Origin: Amycolatopsis sp. GM8
GTDB lineage: Bacteria; Actinomycetota; Actinomycetes; Mycobacteriales; Pseudonocardiaceae
Length of the DNA: 64,000 nucleotides
Direction: 5' to 3'
NCBI RefSeq assembly: GCF_021653975.1
Contig: NZ_JAJKFK010000008.1
Location: forward strand, 1 to 64,000
The position numbers and the translations under genes were made by a program. Below the pieces are notes generated by a model. That model worked only from the letters and a program-made list of their open reading frames with translations. It was not told where the DNA came from and ran no database searches. Positions 8,575-21,147 of this stretch are shown one piece after another. How positions within the stretch are numbered: position 1 is the stretch's first letter; every line of letters starts with the position of its first letter.

Positions 8575-9518
8575 TTTCGCTGCGGTACCACATCGTTTCC
8601 ATCGCGTCGGTGTTCCTCGCGCTGGCGGTCGGGGTGGTGCTCGGCTCGACGGCGCTGTCCGGCTCGCTGCTGTCCGGGCTGTCGGACGAGAAGAGCCAGC
8701 TCGCCGGCCAGGTCACCGATCTGCAGGCGCAGCGCAACCAGCTCAACGCGCGGCTGGCGGACGCCGACGCGTTCGCCGGCGCGATGGGGCCGAAGGTGGT
8801 GGCCGGGGCGCTCGCCCAGCGCTCGGTCATCCTGATCACCACCGAGGACGCGAAACCGGCCGACCGGGACGCCCTCAAGCAGCTGATCGGCCAGTCCGGC
8901 GCGACCGTCACCGGTGAGCTGCAGCTGACTTCGTCCTTTGTGGACCCGGCGAAGGCCGACCAGCTGCGCCAGGTGGTCACCCGGCTGCAGCCCGCCGGGT
9001 CGACGTTCCCGACCGCGGGTGACCCGGGCACGCTCGCCGGAGCGCTGGTCGGTTCGGTGCTGATGCTCAACAAGGACACCGCGAAGCCACAGTCCACAAC
9101 GGACGAACTGGCGGCCGCGATCGGCGGCCTGTCCGACGGCGGGTTCGTCAAGGCCAGCCCGAACATCGGGCCGGGACAGCTCGCGGTCGTGCTCACCAAC
9201 GGCCAGGCGACCGGTGACGGTGCGGGGGACAAGGCCGCGACGCTGGCCCGGTTCGCCGCGCAGCTCGACCGGTCCGGCGCGGGCGCGGTGCTCGCGGGTG
9301 ACCCGGCGTCGGCGGAGGGCACCGGCGCGATCGGCGTGGTCCGCGCCGACACCTCGGCCACCTCGGTTCTGTCCACTGTGGACAACGTGAACACCGCGGC
9401 CGGCCGGGTCGCGACCGTGCTGGCCCTCCGCGAGCAGCTCGACGGCGGGGTCGGCCGGTACGGCATCGGGGGGAACGCGCAGGCGCCCGCACCCGGGGTC
9501 GCGGCGGCCGGCAGCTAG
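8571..9518 (+). CDS. steB: SteB / MctB family membrane-anchored protein
   Basis: A 315-residue protein with an N-terminal membrane helix (residues about 10-31) and a coiled coil directly after it (about 37-66, QLAGQVTDLQAQRNQLNARL), then an exported domain. It matches the family of Rv1698, described both as a copper-transport protein (MctB) and, in corynebacteria, as SteB, the SteA partner in cell separation. Coupling to steA favours the cytokinesis role; the copper role cannot be judged from sequence. The C-terminal end is Ala/Pro/Gly-rich. Confidence 0.88.
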   Translation: MISLRYHIVSIASVFLALAVGVVLGSTALSGSLLSGLSDEKSQLAGQVTDLQAQRNQLNARLADADAFAGAMGPKVVAGALAQRSVILITTEDAKPADRDALKQLIGQSGATVTGELQLTSSFVDPAKADQLRQVVTRLQPAGSTFPTAGDPGTLAGALVGSVLMLNKDTAKPQSTTDELAAAIGGLSDGGFVKASPNIGPGQLAVVLTNGQATGDGAGDKAATLARFAAQLDRSGAGAVLAGDPASAEGTGAIGVVRADTSATSVLSTVDNVNTAAGRVATVLALREQLDGGVGRYGIGGNAQAPAPGVAAAGS

Positions 9519-9584
9519 CACCGCGCCGGACCGCGGCAGACCGCAACTGAGCCACGGCACGCCGCACGGCCGTCGCTAACGTCC

Positions 9585-9911
9585 GTGAGCGTGAGCCCCT
9601 ACCTCACCGTGCACGAGCGCCGCCAGCGCGCGCACGGAGCCGTCGACCGGCTGCAGGAACGGCTGCTGGCACACGACCCGCACGGGGTCGCCGAGCTGTT
9701 CGCCCTCAACGCGGTCATCGAGTTCCCGTTCGCGTCCCCGGGCTGGCCCGCGGAGATCACCGCGATCGTGTCGCAGACGCGGTACGACACGACGGATCCC
9801 GATGTGCTGGTCGTCGAGTGGCAGGCCGACGCCCGCCACATCACGGTGATCGGTGTCGGCGCCGGCGGGATCGAGCTGTTCCGCGATTACACAGTGGCTG
9901 CCGGGGGCTGA
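9585..9911 (+). CDS. SnoaL-like / NTF2-like small protein
   Basis: A 108-residue protein with the pattern of the SnoaL-like NTF2 fold: an N-terminal helix (HGAVDRLQERLLAHDPHGVA), then IEFPFASPGWPA and alternating strands. Members range from polyketide cyclases to ligand-binding proteins, so no reaction is assigned. GTG codons at 9585 and 9591 are both possible starts. It precedes the nuclease-helicase fusion by 15 bases and may be co-transcribed with it. Confidence 0.72.
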   Translation: MSVSPYLTVHERRQRAHGAVDRLQERLLAHDPHGVAELFALNAVIEFPFASPGWPAEITAIVSQTRYDTTDPDVLVVEWQADARHITVIGVGAGGIELFRDYTVAAGG

Positions 9912-9926
9912 AGCGCGTCTGGCAAG

Positions 9927-13007
<3,081 letters not shown>

Positions 13008-13030
13008 CGGCGTGTTCGCCCCTCATGCGG

Positions 13031-13123
13031 GCGTGTTGGCCGCCGGCGACGGTGAGTTGACCGCGCGCGAGGCCAACTCACCGACGTGGCGGGCCAACAC
13101 GCGCGCGGGGCGGGCCAACACGC
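13031..13123. repeat. Nested inverted repeats between convergent genes
   Basis: Two inverted repeats are nested: an outer 11-bp pair, GCGTGTTGGCC (13031-13041) with GGCCAACACGC (13092-13102), the second arm recurring at 13113-13123; and an inner 9-bp pair, GGTGAGTTG (13051-13059) with CAACTCACC (13074-13082). It lies between two convergent stop codons, so a bidirectional terminator without T runs is plausible. The duplicated right arm also suggests a repeat element. Confidence 0.65.
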
Positions 13124-13130
13124 CGGCGGG

Positions 13131-13973
13131 TTAGGTGCCGGCGAGGGCTTCGACGACGGGGATCGCGTGCTCGAGGGCGATCGCGTTGATCGTGACGTAG
13201 GAGATGCCGAACTCGTCCCGGCGGCGCTTGAGCGTGTCGATCGCGGTCGCGGTGTCGCCGGTCAGCACCGAGACGTGCTGGTTACCGGTCGTGCGCGCCG
13301 GGTCGATGCCGAAGTTCCGCACCCACTCCGAAACGGCACCGTCGCCGATGTGGAACACGTTGAGGCTCAGCTCCAGCGCGTCGAACCGATCCCCGGCTAC
13401 GTCCCGCACCAGCCGCAGCTTCTCGCCGAGATCGCGTTCGCTGCCGTCCGCGTGCACCGCGACGATGTCCGCGCGCTCGGCCGCGATGGTGAGCAGCTTG
13501 TCGCCGCCGCCCGCGACCATGATTGGCGGCCGTGGCTCCTGCACCGGCGTGAACGCGCCGCGCGCGAACAGCCGGTCGACCGTCTCGATCGCCTCGCCGA
13601 CCTGCCGGACCCGCTCGCCCGCCGAACCCCACGACGCGCCGACCAGCTCAGCGCCCGGCCCCGCGTCGCCCCGCCCGGCGCCCAGGCCCAGCTCGAACCG
13701 GCCGTCGGAGAGCTGGTCGAGGCCGGCCGCCTCCCACGCGATCGTGCCCGGCGTGCGCAGCGGCGTGTTGAGCACGAAGTTGCCCAGCCGCAGGCGTTCG
13801 GTCACCGCGGCCGCGGCGGCCAGCGCCGCGAACGACGGCGGGATGCCGACGCCGTCCGGCACCAGCAGTGTCGAGAATCCCAGGTCTTCGGCGCGTTTCG
13901 CGGTCGCCGTCCACTCACGGCCCGCCCCGCGGGGCGCCGCGACCAGACCGAACCGGAAAAGGCGGTCGGGCAT
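13131..13973 (-). CDS. LLM-class F420-dependent oxidoreductase (TIGR03621-like)
   Basis: A 280-residue member of the luciferase-like monooxygenase fold. Seen in the sequence: AKRAEDLGFSTLLVPDGVG, LGNFVLNTPLRTPGTIAWEA, LDQLSDGRFELGLGAG and PPIMVAGGGDKLL, all typical of the F420-dependent branch. The substrate is unknown. The ATG at 13973 is preceded by GGAG on the minus strand (spacing 7); the frame stays open further upstream but that part is antisense to aroA. It lies 23 bases downstream of aroA on the same strand and is probably co-transcribed. Confidence 0.88.
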   Translation of the reverse strand: MPDRLFRFGLVAAPRGAGREWTATAKRAEDLGFSTLLVPDGVGIPPSFAALAAAAAVTERLRLGNFVLNTPLRTPGTIAWEAAGLDQLSDGRFELGLGAGRGDAGPGAELVGASWGSAGERVRQVGEAIETVDRLFARGAFTPVQEPRPPIMVAGGGDKLLTIAAERADIVAVHADGSERDLGEKLRLVRDVAGDRFDALELSLNVFHIGDGAVSEWVRNFGIDPARTTGNQHVSVLTGDTATAIDTLKRRRDEFGISYVTINAIALEHAIPVVEALAGT

Positions 13974-13996
13974 TCGTGCTCCTTCGTTGTGGATGA

Positions 13997-15277
13997 TCAG
14001 CCGAGCATGGCCTGCCAGGCGCCGGTGAAACCGGGGAACGTCTTCCCGACGGTGGCGGGGTTTTCGACCGCCACGCCCGGCACGCGCAGGCCCAGCACCG
14101 CCCCGGCCATCACCAGCCGGTGGTCGTCGTAGGTGTGGAAAACCCCGCCGTGCAAGGGCGCCGGGGTGATCGCCAGTCCGTCCTCGGTCTCGCGCACCTG
14201 TGCGCCCAGTCGGGACAGCTCCGTCGCGAGCGCGGCGAGCCGGTCGGTCTCGTGCCCGCGCAGGTGCGACACGCCCGAGATGACCGACGGCCCGTCCGCG
14301 AAGCACAGCAGGGCCGCGACGACGGGGGTCAGCTCGCCGACCTCGTGCAGGTCCAGCCGTGCGCCCGGAATCCCGCCCGTCCCGGTGATGGTGAGCCCCG
14401 AAGCGTCGAGTTCGGCGCGCTGGCCGAGTTCGGCGAGCAGCTCGCGCAACCAGGCGCCGGGCTGCGTGGTGTGCTCGGGCCAGCTCTCGATCCGGACCGT
14501 GCCGCCGGTGACCGCGGCGGCGACCGCGAACGGCGCGGCCGTCGAGAGGTCCGGCTCGACGGTGTACTCGGCGCACGCCAAACTCGTTGCCGGGACGTGG
14601 AATTCCGGCCCGGAACGCTCCGGCGCGGCGCCGAACCGGCGCAGCAGGTCCAGGGTCATCGCGATATGCGGCTCGCTCGGCGGCGCGTCCCCGACCAGTC
14701 GCACGGTGACGCCCGAGTCGAACGACGGCGCGGCGAGCAGCAGCGCCGACAGGAACTGGCTCGACGCGCTCGAATCCAGCTCGACCTTGCCGCCCGCGAT
14801 CCCGCCGTGCCCGCGCACCGTGAACGGCGGCGCGCCGCGGCCCTCGTCGTCGATGTCCACGCCCAGCTCCCGCAGCGCGCGCAGCAGCGGCGCGATGGGG
14901 CGCCGGCGGATCGCCTCGTCACCGTCGAACAGCACCGGCCGCGAGCCCAGCCCGGCGAGCGCGGGGGTGAAGCGGGCAACGGTGCCGGCGTTGCCGAGCA
15001 CCACCGACGCCTCGTCGGATCCTTCCGGGCGCAGCGGCTGGACGCGCACGTCCGCACCGCTGGGCTCCCACGAACCGCCGAGCGCGGACAGGGCGCCCAG
15101 CATCAGCCGCGCGTCCCGCGAGTCGAGCGGCGCGCGGACCAGGGTGGGGCCCTGCGACAACGCGGCGAGCACGTAGGCGCGGTTCGTGATCGACTTCGAA
15201 CCGGGGACCCGGACGGTCGCGTCCAGCGCGCCGGACGCGGTGGGGGCGGACCAGGGGCTCGCTGTGTTTCCCGACAC
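13997..15277 (-). CDS. aroA: 3-phosphoshikimate 1-carboxyvinyltransferase (EPSP synthase)
   Basis: A 426-residue class I EPSP synthase of the shikimate pathway. Signatures are [14 protein letters not shown] (with K28), [10 protein letters not shown] and [11 protein letters not shown], the last in the form found in actinobacteria. It starts at a GTG and is divergent from pyrG. In M. tuberculosis aroA lies elsewhere, so its position between steB and pyrG marks a rearranged spot in an otherwise conserved block. Confidence 0.96.
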   Translation of the reverse strand: MSGNTASPWSAPTASGALDATVRVPGSKSITNRAYVLAALSQGPTLVRAPLDSRDARLMLGALSALGGSWEPSGADVRVQPLRPEGSDEASVVLGNAGTVARFTPALAGLGSRPVLFDGDEAIRRRPIAPLLRALRELGVDIDDEGRGAPPFTVRGHGGIAGGKVELDSSASSQFLSALLLAAPSFDSGVTVRLVGDAPPSEPHIAMTLDLLRRFGAAPERSGPEFHVPATSLACAEYTVEPDLSTAAPFAVAAAVTGGTVRIESWPEHTTQPGAWLRELLAELGQRAELDASGLTITGTGGIPGARLDLHEVGELTPVVAALLCFADGPSVISGVSHLRGHETDRLAALATELSRLGAQVRETEDGLAITPAPLHGGVFHTYDDHRLVMAGAVLGLRVPGVAVENPATVGKTFPGFTGAWQAMLG

Positions 15278-15374
15278 GACTGCCTTCCTTGTTGCCGTCG
15301 AGGTGCTGCTGACATCGAACTATGTCGGCGTGGCCGCCGCACGGCCGGGGCCAGGTGCGATAAGGTGGAGGCCC

Positions 15375-17072
15375 GTGGGACTTCAGCCGCGGACAGCCAA
15401 GTACGTCTTTGTCACCGGAGGCGTCGCCTCCTCCCTGGGTAAGGGACTCACGGCCTCGAGCCTGGGTCAACTCCTTACCGCGCGTGGCCTCCGGGTCACG
15501 ATGCAGAAACTGGATCCGTATCTCAACGTGGATCCGGGCACCATGAACCCCTTCCAGCACGGCGAGGTCTTCGTGACCGACGACGGGGCCGAGACGGACC
15601 TCGACATCGGGCACTACGAGCGGTTCCTCGACCGCGACCTCACCGGTTCGGCCAACGTCACCACTGGCCAGGTCTACTCCGAGGTGATCGCCAAGGAGCG
15701 GCGCGGCGAGTACCTCGGCGACACCGTGCAGGTCATCCCGCACATCACCGACGAGATCAAGCGCCGCGTCATGGCCGTCGCGTCGGGCGACGCGACGGGC
15801 CAGGTCCCGGACGTGGTCATCACCGAGGTCGGCGGCACGGTCGGTGACATCGAGTCCCTCCCGTTCCTCGAGGCCTGCCGCCAGGTGCGGCACGAGATCG
15901 GCCGCGACAACTGCTTCTTCCTGCACGTGTCGCTGGTGCCCTACCTCGCGCCGTCCGGCGAGCTGAAGACCAAGCCCACCCAGCACTCCGTGGCCGCGCT
16001 GCGCAACATCGGCATCCAGCCCGATGCGCTGGTGTGCCGGGCGGACCGGGACCTGCCCGAGGATCTCAAGCGCAAGATCGGGCTGATGTGCGACGTCGAC
16101 ACCGAGGCCGTCATCGCCTGCCCGGACGCGGCGTCCATCTACGACATCCCGAAGGTGCTGCACGGCGAGGCGCTCGACGCGTACGTGGTGCGGCGGCTCG
16201 GCCTGCCGTTCCGCGACGTGGACTGGACTGTGTGGGGCGATCTGCTCGACCGGGTGCACAACCCGTCGGAGACCGTGCGGATCGCGCTCGTGGGCAAGTA
16301 CATCGACCTGCCGGACGCGTACCTGTCGGTCACGGAGGCCTTGCGCGCGGGCGGGTTCGCGCACCGCGCCAAGGTCGAGATCGTGTGGGTCGCCTCCGAC
16401 CGCGCGACCACCCCGGCCGGCGCCGCCCAGGCGCTGTCCGATGTGGACGGTGTGCTGGTGCCCGGCGGGTTCGGGGTGCGCGGCATCGAGGGCAAGATCG
16501 GCGCGATCAACTACGCCCGCACGCGCGGGATTCCCGTGCTGGGGCTGTGCCTTGGCCTGCAGTGCATGGTGATCGAGGCGGCCCGCAACCTCGCCGGTAT
16601 CGCCGACGCCAACTCGGCCGAGTTCGACGAGGGCACGAAGCACGCGGTGATCTCCACGATGGCTTCGCAGAAGGACGTCATCGCGGGCGAGCGCGACATG
16701 GGCGGCACGATGCGCCTCGGCGCGTACCCGGCGAAGCTCAAGCCGGGCTCGCAGGTGGCGAACGCCTACGGCACCACCGACGTGTCCGAGCGGCACCGGC
16801 ATCGCTACGAGGTCAACAACTTCTATCGCGAGCAGCTCGCCGATGCGGGCCTGGTGTTCTCCGGGATCTCGCCCGACGAGCGGCTGGTGGAGTTCGTCGA
16901 GCTGCCCGAGGAGGTGCACCCGTTCTTCGTCGGCACCCAGGCGCATCCCGAGCTCAAGAGCCGCCCGACCCGGCCGCACCCGCTGTTCGACGCGTTCGTC
17001 AAGGCCGCGGTGAACTACCGGATCGCGGACCGGCTGCCGGTGGAGCTGCCCGAGCCCACGAGCGTGCGCTGA
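15375..17072 (+). CDS. pyrG: CTP synthase
   Basis: A 565-residue CTP synthase converting UTP and glutamine to CTP. The N-terminal amidoligase domain has [20 protein letters not shown] and the conserved stretch [18 protein letters not shown]; the C-terminal class I glutaminase domain has the nucleophile C392 in GLCLGLQCM. The GTG at 15375, with GGTGGAG just upstream (15364-15370), gives the family N terminus; the frame is open upstream but that part overlaps aroA. The stop overlaps the next start (TGATG). Confidence 0.96.
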   Translation: MGLQPRTAKYVFVTGGVASSLGKGLTASSLGQLLTARGLRVTMQKLDPYLNVDPGTMNPFQHGEVFVTDDGAETDLDIGHYERFLDRDLTGSANVTTGQVYSEVIAKERRGEYLGDTVQVIPHITDEIKRRVMAVASGDATGQVPDVVITEVGGTVGDIESLPFLEACRQVRHEIGRDNCFFLHVSLVPYLAPSGELKTKPTQHSVAALRNIGIQPDALVCRADRDLPEDLKRKIGLMCDVDTEAVIACPDAASIYDIPKVLHGEALDAYVVRRLGLPFRDVDWTVWGDLLDRVHNPSETVRIALVGKYIDLPDAYLSVTEALRAGGFAHRAKVEIVWVASDRATTPAGAAQALSDVDGVLVPGGFGVRGIEGKIGAINYARTRGIPVLGLCLGLQCMVIEAARNLAGIADANSAEFDEGTKHAVISTMASQKDVIAGERDMGGTMRLGAYPAKLKPGSQVANAYGTTDVSERHRHRYEVNNFYREQLADAGLVFSGISPDERLVEFVELPEEVHPFFVGTQAHPELKSRPTRPHPLFDAFVKAAVNYRIADRLPVELPEPTSVR

Positions 17073-17701
17073 TGGCGCCGGGGGAGCACGACTTCGCGGT
17101 GGTGTCCACAAAGGACGTCCACATCGGACGCGTGGTCGGGCTGCGGGTCGACGACGTCCGGATGCCCGGCGGGTCCGTGGCGAAGCGTGAGGTGGTCGAG
17201 CACCTGGGCGCCGTCGCGATCGCGGCGGTCGACGACCACGGCGAGGTGACGCTGATCCACCAGTACCGGCATCCGCTGGGCCGGCGGATCTGGGAGCTGC
17301 CGGCGGGGCTGCTCGACGCGGACGGCGAGAGTCCGGTCGACGCGGCGCGCCGGGAGCTGGTGGAGGAGGCGGGACTGGTCGCGGAGCGGTGGGAGACGCT
17401 CGTGGACGTCGCGGCGTCGCCCGGGTTCACCGACGAGGTCGTGCGCGTGTTCCTCGCCCGCGATGTGTCCGAAGTGGACCGTGCGGAGCTGGGGCACGAC
17501 GACGAGGAGGCGGATCTGGTCGTGCGCAAGGTCCCGCTCGCCGAGGCGGTGCGGATGGCCCTGGCCGGCGAGCTGGTCAACGGCGCGACCGTCGCCGGGG
17601 TGCTCGCCGCACACGTGGTGCTGTCGGGCGCGGGGGAGACCCGCCCCGCCGACGCCGAGTGGCGCGACCGCCCGCACACCTTCGCGAAGCGCACACCCTG
17701 A
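17072..17701 (+). CDS. NUDIX hydrolase, ADP-ribose pyrophosphatase type (Rv1700-like)
   Basis: A 209-residue NUDIX protein. The NUDIX box is complete: G-x5-E-x7-REL-x2-EAG in GLLDADGESPVDAARRELVE followed by EAGLV. Upstream residues (IHQYRHPLGRRIWELPAG) are typical of ADP-ribose pyrophosphatases. Its Rv1700 counterpart also follows pyrG and hydrolyses ADP-ribose. The ATG overlaps the pyrG stop by one base, so the two are coupled. Confidence 0.92.
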   Translation: MAPGEHDFAVVSTKDVHIGRVVGLRVDDVRMPGGSVAKREVVEHLGAVAIAAVDDHGEVTLIHQYRHPLGRRIWELPAGLLDADGESPVDAARRELVEEAGLVAERWETLVDVAASPGFTDEVVRVFLARDVSEVDRAELGHDDEEADLVVRKVPLAEAVRMALAGELVNGATVAGVLAAHVVLSGAGETRPADAEWRDRPHTFAKRTP

Positions 17702-17872
17702 ACGTACGACTCGCAGTCCCGAGCGTCGGACTCGCGGTCCTGAACGTCGGACTCGCGGAGAGGCCCGCGAGTCCGACGCCGGGGACGCCGAGTCCGACGC
17801 CGGGGACGCCGAGTCCGACGCCGGGGACGCCGAGTCCGACGTTCGCGACGCCGAGTCCGACGCCGGTGCCTC
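17702..17872. repeat. Array of 21-bp repeats forming a large inverted structure
   Basis: The NUDIX-xerD gap is filled by a 21-bp unit. About three degenerate units lie in minus orientation (17702-17758) and five in plus orientation (from 17768; unit GAGTCCGACGCCGGGGACGCC). The two halves meet in a 10-bp stem, GGACTCGCGG (17749-17758) with CCGCGAGTCC (17765-17774), with a 6-base loop, so long hairpins can form. Related units occur at 30936-30989 and 34738-34794. It may end the pyrG transcript. Confidence 0.88.
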
Positions 17873-17920
17873 GCGCCGCGGGCTCCCGGAGGGGTTGCGT
17901 CCGGGTCTAATCTGTCCGCC

Positions 17921-18856
17921 GTGGCGAACACGGGCGTTATCCCGGTGACGCAGGTGATCGCGTCCTATCTCGATCATCTGGCGGTCGAACGAGGCACCGC
18001 CCGCAACACCCTGGACAGCTACGCCCGCGACCTGCGCCGCTACGCCGCTCACCTCGGCCACGCCGGTGTCGACGACTTCCGCGAAGTCACCGAAGCCGAG
18101 GTGACGGCGTTCGGCGCCGCCCTGCGCGAGGGCGACGACGAGCACCCGCCGCTCGCCGCGTCGTCGTCGGCCCGTGCGCTGGTCGCGGTCCGCGGACTGC
18201 ACCGGTTCGCGCACATCGACGGCATCACCGACGACGACCCGGCGCGCGAGGTCCGCCCGCCCGCCGCCGCGAAGCGACTCCCGAAAGCGCTTCCCGTCGA
18301 GGACGTGCTGCGGCTGCTGGACGTGCCCGCCACCGAAGGCGAACGCCCGCTGCGCGACCGCGCGCTGCTGGAACTGCTGTACTCCACCGGCGCCCGGATC
18401 TCCGAAGCCGTCGGTCTCGACCTCGACGACATCGACCGGACCGACCGGACCGTGCTGCTGGACGGCAAGGGCGGCAAGCAGCGGCTCGTGCCGATCGGCA
18501 GGCCGGCGGTCGAGGCGGTCGAGGCGTATCTCGTGCGGGCGAGGCCCGTCCTCGCCTCCCGGGGGCGGGGGAGCGCGGCGCTGTTCCTCAACGCGCGCGG
18601 CACCCGGTTGTCCCGGCAGAGTGCGTGGCAGGTGCTCAAGGTCAGTGCCGAACGGGCCGGGATATCGGCCAGCGTGTCGCCGCACACGCTGCGTCACTCC
18701 TTTGCCACCCATCTGCTTGAAGGTGGCGCCGATGTCCGGGTGGTTCAGGAGCTGCTCGGACACGCTTCGGTGACCACGACGCAGGTCTACACCCTCGTCA
18801 CAGTGAACACTCTCCGTGAGATATATGCTACGGCCCATCCTCGGGCGCTGGGTTAG
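17921..18856 (+). CDS. xerD: Tyrosine recombinase XerD
   Basis: A 311-residue chromosome-dimer resolvase. An N-terminal SAM-like DNA-binding domain (residues about 7-110) precedes the catalytic domain with R159 (STGARISEA), Lys in [10 protein letters not shown], the [12 protein letters not shown] box, [10 protein letters not shown] and nucleophile Y290 (QVYT). All catalytic residues are present and its place after the NUDIX gene matches Rv1701. It acts with XerC at dif during division. GTG start. Confidence 0.95.
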   Translation: MANTGVIPVTQVIASYLDHLAVERGTARNTLDSYARDLRRYAAHLGHAGVDDFREVTEAEVTAFGAALREGDDEHPPLAASSSARALVAVRGLHRFAHIDGITDDDPAREVRPPAAAKRLPKALPVEDVLRLLDVPATEGERPLRDRALLELLYSTGARISEAVGLDLDDIDRTDRTVLLDGKGGKQRLVPIGRPAVEAVEAYLVRARPVLASRGRGSAALFLNARGTRLSRQSAWQVLKVSAERAGISASVSPHTLRHSFATHLLEGGADVRVVQELLGHASVTTTQVYTLVTVNTLREIYATAHPRALG

Positions 18857-18881
18857 CGATCAGTCGTCTCGGCGAGCCGCT

Positions 18882-18910
18882 TTGGCGACATACGCCGGGC
18901 GCAATAGGCT
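18882..18910 (+). promoter_or_regulatory. Predicted promoter of the parA-scpAB-rluB operon
   Basis: TTGGCG (18882-18887) and TAGGCT (18905-18910) are 17 bases apart, a good match to the -35 and -10 pattern of housekeeping sigma factors. They lie upstream of the parA ATG at 18945. The following genes overlap or nearly touch, so this promoter probably drives the whole run to rluB. Confidence 0.55.
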
Positions 18911-18944
18911 GCTGAAGACCCGTCGAACGAGGAGTTTTCGCGCC

Positions 18945-19907
18945 ATGTCGACATTCGAGCCACCGGCCAGATCGGCCGCGGCCATGTCGGCCGCCGCGAA
19001 ACTTCAGCTGACCATCGCGACCGAGGGAGACACCGAGGCTGTGGATACGGCCGTGCAGCCCGGCAAGGTGAACGGGGCCAAGGTGGGGCCCACCGGCAGA
19101 CCGTGGCGGGAGATACCGGACCCGCCGCTGCTGGAACGGCACGGTCCCGCGACCGTGCTCGCGATGTGCAACCAGAAGGGCGGCGTCGGCAAGACCACCT
19201 CGACGATCAATCTCGGTGCCGCGCTGGCGGAGTACGGCCGCCGCGTGCTGCTGGTCGACTTCGACCCGCAGGGTGCGCTGTCGGTGGGTCTCGGCATCCA
19301 GCCGCACGAGCTGGACCAGACGGTCTACAACGCGATCATGGAACGCAACGTGACCGCCGACGACGTGCTGCGCAAGACCCGCGTCGAGGGCATGGACCTG
19401 CTGCCGAGCAACATCGACCTGTCCGCGGCCGAGGTGCAGCTGGTGGCCGAGGTCGGCCGCGAGCACACGTTGCTCCGGGTCCTGCAACCGGTGATGGACG
19501 GCTACGACTATGTTCTCGTGGACTGCCAGCCATCGCTCGGGTTGCTCACGGTGAACGCGCTCACTGCCGCGGACGGCGTGCTCATCCCGCTGGAGTGCGA
19601 GTTCTTCAGCCTGCGTGGCGTGGCTTTGTTGATCGACACGATCGAGAAGGTACGCGAGCGCTTGAACCCCAAACTGGACATCACCGGCATCCTTGCCACC
19701 ATGTTCGACCCCAGGACCCTCCACTCGAGAGAGGTCATGGCGCGCGTGGTGGAGGCCTTCGGTGACACCGTCTTCGACACGGTGATCAACCGCACCGTGC
19801 GGTTCCCCGAGACCACTGTGGCCGGAGAGCCGATCACCCGCTGGGCCCCCAAATCCTCCGGCGCGATGGCTTATCGTTCGCTGGCGCGCGAGGTGATCGC
19901 TCGGTGA
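18945..19907 (+). CDS. ParA/Soj-family ATPase (Rv1708-like)
   Basis: A 320-residue ParA-type ATPase. The deviant Walker A is KGGVGKTT (K78-T85), followed by LLVDFDPQGALSVGLG and the Walker B region VLVDCQPSLGLLT. About 60 N-terminal residues precede the ATPase core. The ATG at 18945 is preceded by ACGAGGAG. It is not next to a classical parB; it forms an operon with scpA and scpB as in mycobacteria, suggesting a role with the SMC condensin. The stop overlaps the next start (GTGA). Confidence 0.92.
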   Translation: MSTFEPPARSAAAMSAAAKLQLTIATEGDTEAVDTAVQPGKVNGAKVGPTGRPWREIPDPPLLERHGPATVLAMCNQKGGVGKTTSTINLGAALAEYGRRVLLVDFDPQGALSVGLGIQPHELDQTVYNAIMERNVTADDVLRKTRVEGMDLLPSNIDLSAAEVQLVAEVGREHTLLRVLQPVMDGYDYVLVDCQPSLGLLTVNALTAADGVLIPLECEFFSLRGVALLIDTIEKVRERLNPKLDITGILATMFDPRTLHSREVMARVVEAFGDTVFDTVINRTVRFPETTVAGEPITRWAPKSSGAMAYRSLAREVIAR

Positions 19908-20290
19908 GCAGGCGAGCCTCCCTGCCCGGGGCTTCGGAACTCTTCCGCCTGACCAGCACTCCCGCGCTCGAGCCCATCCCGCCCGTCGAGGTGCCGAAAC
20001 CGGCCGACGAGCGGGGACAGCTGGAGCGCACGGGTGCGCGGCGCGGTTCCGGCCGGCAGAAACACGATTCCAAGATCACGGTGTACGTCTCGGGCGACGA
20101 ACTGGTCGCGATGGAGCAGGCGCGGCTCCTGCTGCGCGCCCAGCACGGCCTGGTCATCGACCGCGGCCGGCTGGTGCGCGAGGCGGTCGCGGTGCTGCTC
20201 GCGGACTTCGAGCAGCACGGGCCGGACTCGGTCCTCGTCCAGCGGCTGCGTGAGCACACTCTCGACACCGAGGAAGTCTCGGGGCCGTGA
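19904..20290 (+). CDS. Small ribbon-helix-helix-like protein between ParA and ScpA
   Basis: A 128-residue protein. After a disordered, basic N terminus (1-55, ending RRGSGRQKH), residues about 57-105 have the ribbon-helix-helix order: a short strand (KITVYV), a helix (GDELVAMEQARLLLRAQHG) and a second helix (DRGRLVREAVAVLLADFE). Such proteins bind DNA as dimers and serve as the centromere-binding partner of ParA in plasmids. Four-base overlaps with both parA and scpA argue for joint function. The assignment is by eye. Confidence 0.7.
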   Translation: MSRRASLPGASELFRLTSTPALEPIPPVEVPKPADERGQLERTGARRGSGRQKHDSKITVYVSGDELVAMEQARLLLRAQHGLVIDRGRLVREAVAVLLADFEQHGPDSVLVQRLREHTLDTEEVSGP

Positions 20291-21147
20291 CCACAGGGGA
20301 ACCGGCTGAGGCTCCTCAGCCGGAGCCCACAGCCGAGGAAAGTTCGTCCGCGAGGTTCAAGGTGCACCTCGCGAACTTCGAGGGCCCGTTCGATCTGCTG
20401 CTGCAACTGATCTCGCAGCATCAGATGGACGTCACCGAGGTGGCGCTGCACCAGGTCACCGACGATTTCATCGCCTACACCCGGGCGCTGGGCTCGGAAT
20501 GGGACCTGGACGAGACCACCGAGTTCCTGGTCGTCGCGGCGACCCTGCTCGACCTCAAGGCCGCGCGGCTGCTGCCGTCGGCCGAGGTCGAGGACGAGGA
20601 CGACCTGGCCCTGCTGGAGGCACGCGACCTGCTGTTCGCGCGCGTCCTGCAGTACCGGGCGTACAAGCAGGTCGCCGCGCTGTTCGCGGAGCTCGAAGCC
20701 GGGGCGCTGCGGCGGTACCCGCGGTCGGTGGCGCTGGAAGAGCGGTACCTCGGGCTGCTGCCGGAGGTCATGCTGGGGGTGAGCCCGGAGAAGTTCCGGG
20801 AGGTCGCGCTCGCGGTGTTCAAGCCGAAGCCGCCGCCGACGGTTTCGCTGGACCACCTGCACATGGGCCGGGTGTCGGTGCGCGAGCACGCGGCGGTGCT
20901 GCGGCTGCGGCTCGCCGAGGCCGGCACGGCGACGTTCGCGGACCTCGTGTCGGACTGCGAGCACACGATCGAAGTCGTGGCGCGGTTTCTGGCTTTGCTG
21001 GAGCTGTACCGGGAATCCTCGGTGCAGTTCGAGCAGGCCGAGGCGCTCGGCGCGCTCACCGTCCGTTGGACAGGCGGGTCCGCGGAAGAAGCCGCCGAGG
21101 AGGCCGATCAGGACCGGACCCGCGTCGAGGAAGAGGAGTACGGGTGA
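20287..21147 (+). CDS. scpA: Segregation and condensation protein A
   Basis: A 286-residue kleisin subunit of the SMC-ScpAB condensin. The N terminus has the family pattern FKVHLANFEGPFDLLLQLI and the conserved DVTEVALHQVTDDFIAY; the C-terminal winged helix that binds the SMC head follows (TFADLVSDCEHTIEVVARFL). The GTG start and GTG of scpB both overlap neighbouring stops, so parA, the RHH protein, scpA and scpB are made as a coupled unit. Confidence 0.95.
   Translation: MTTGEPAEAPQPEPTAEESSSARFKVHLANFEGPFDLLLQLISQHQMDVTEVALHQVTDDFIAYTRALGSEWDLDETTEFLVVAATLLDLKAARLLPSAEVEDEDDLALLEARDLLFARVLQYRAYKQVAALFAELEAGALRRYPRSVALEERYLGLLPEVMLGVSPEKFREVALAVFKPKPPPTVSLDHLHMGRVSVREHAAVLRLRLAEAGTATFADLVSDCEHTIEVVARFLALLELYRESSVQFEQAEALGALTVRWTGGSAEEAAEEADQDRTRVEEEEYG

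Noticed and set aside
14120-15442. Plus-strand frames opposite aroA
   Set aside because: aroA on the minus strand has intact family motifs; the plus-strand products are Arg/Gln-rich without domains. The pyrG frame is open upstream of 15375 for the same reason and was cut at the GTG with a ribosome site.
17921-18856. Mobile-element integrase
   Set aside because: The tyrosine recombinase has the length, motifs and conserved position of XerD, and there are no attachment repeats or element genes nearby.
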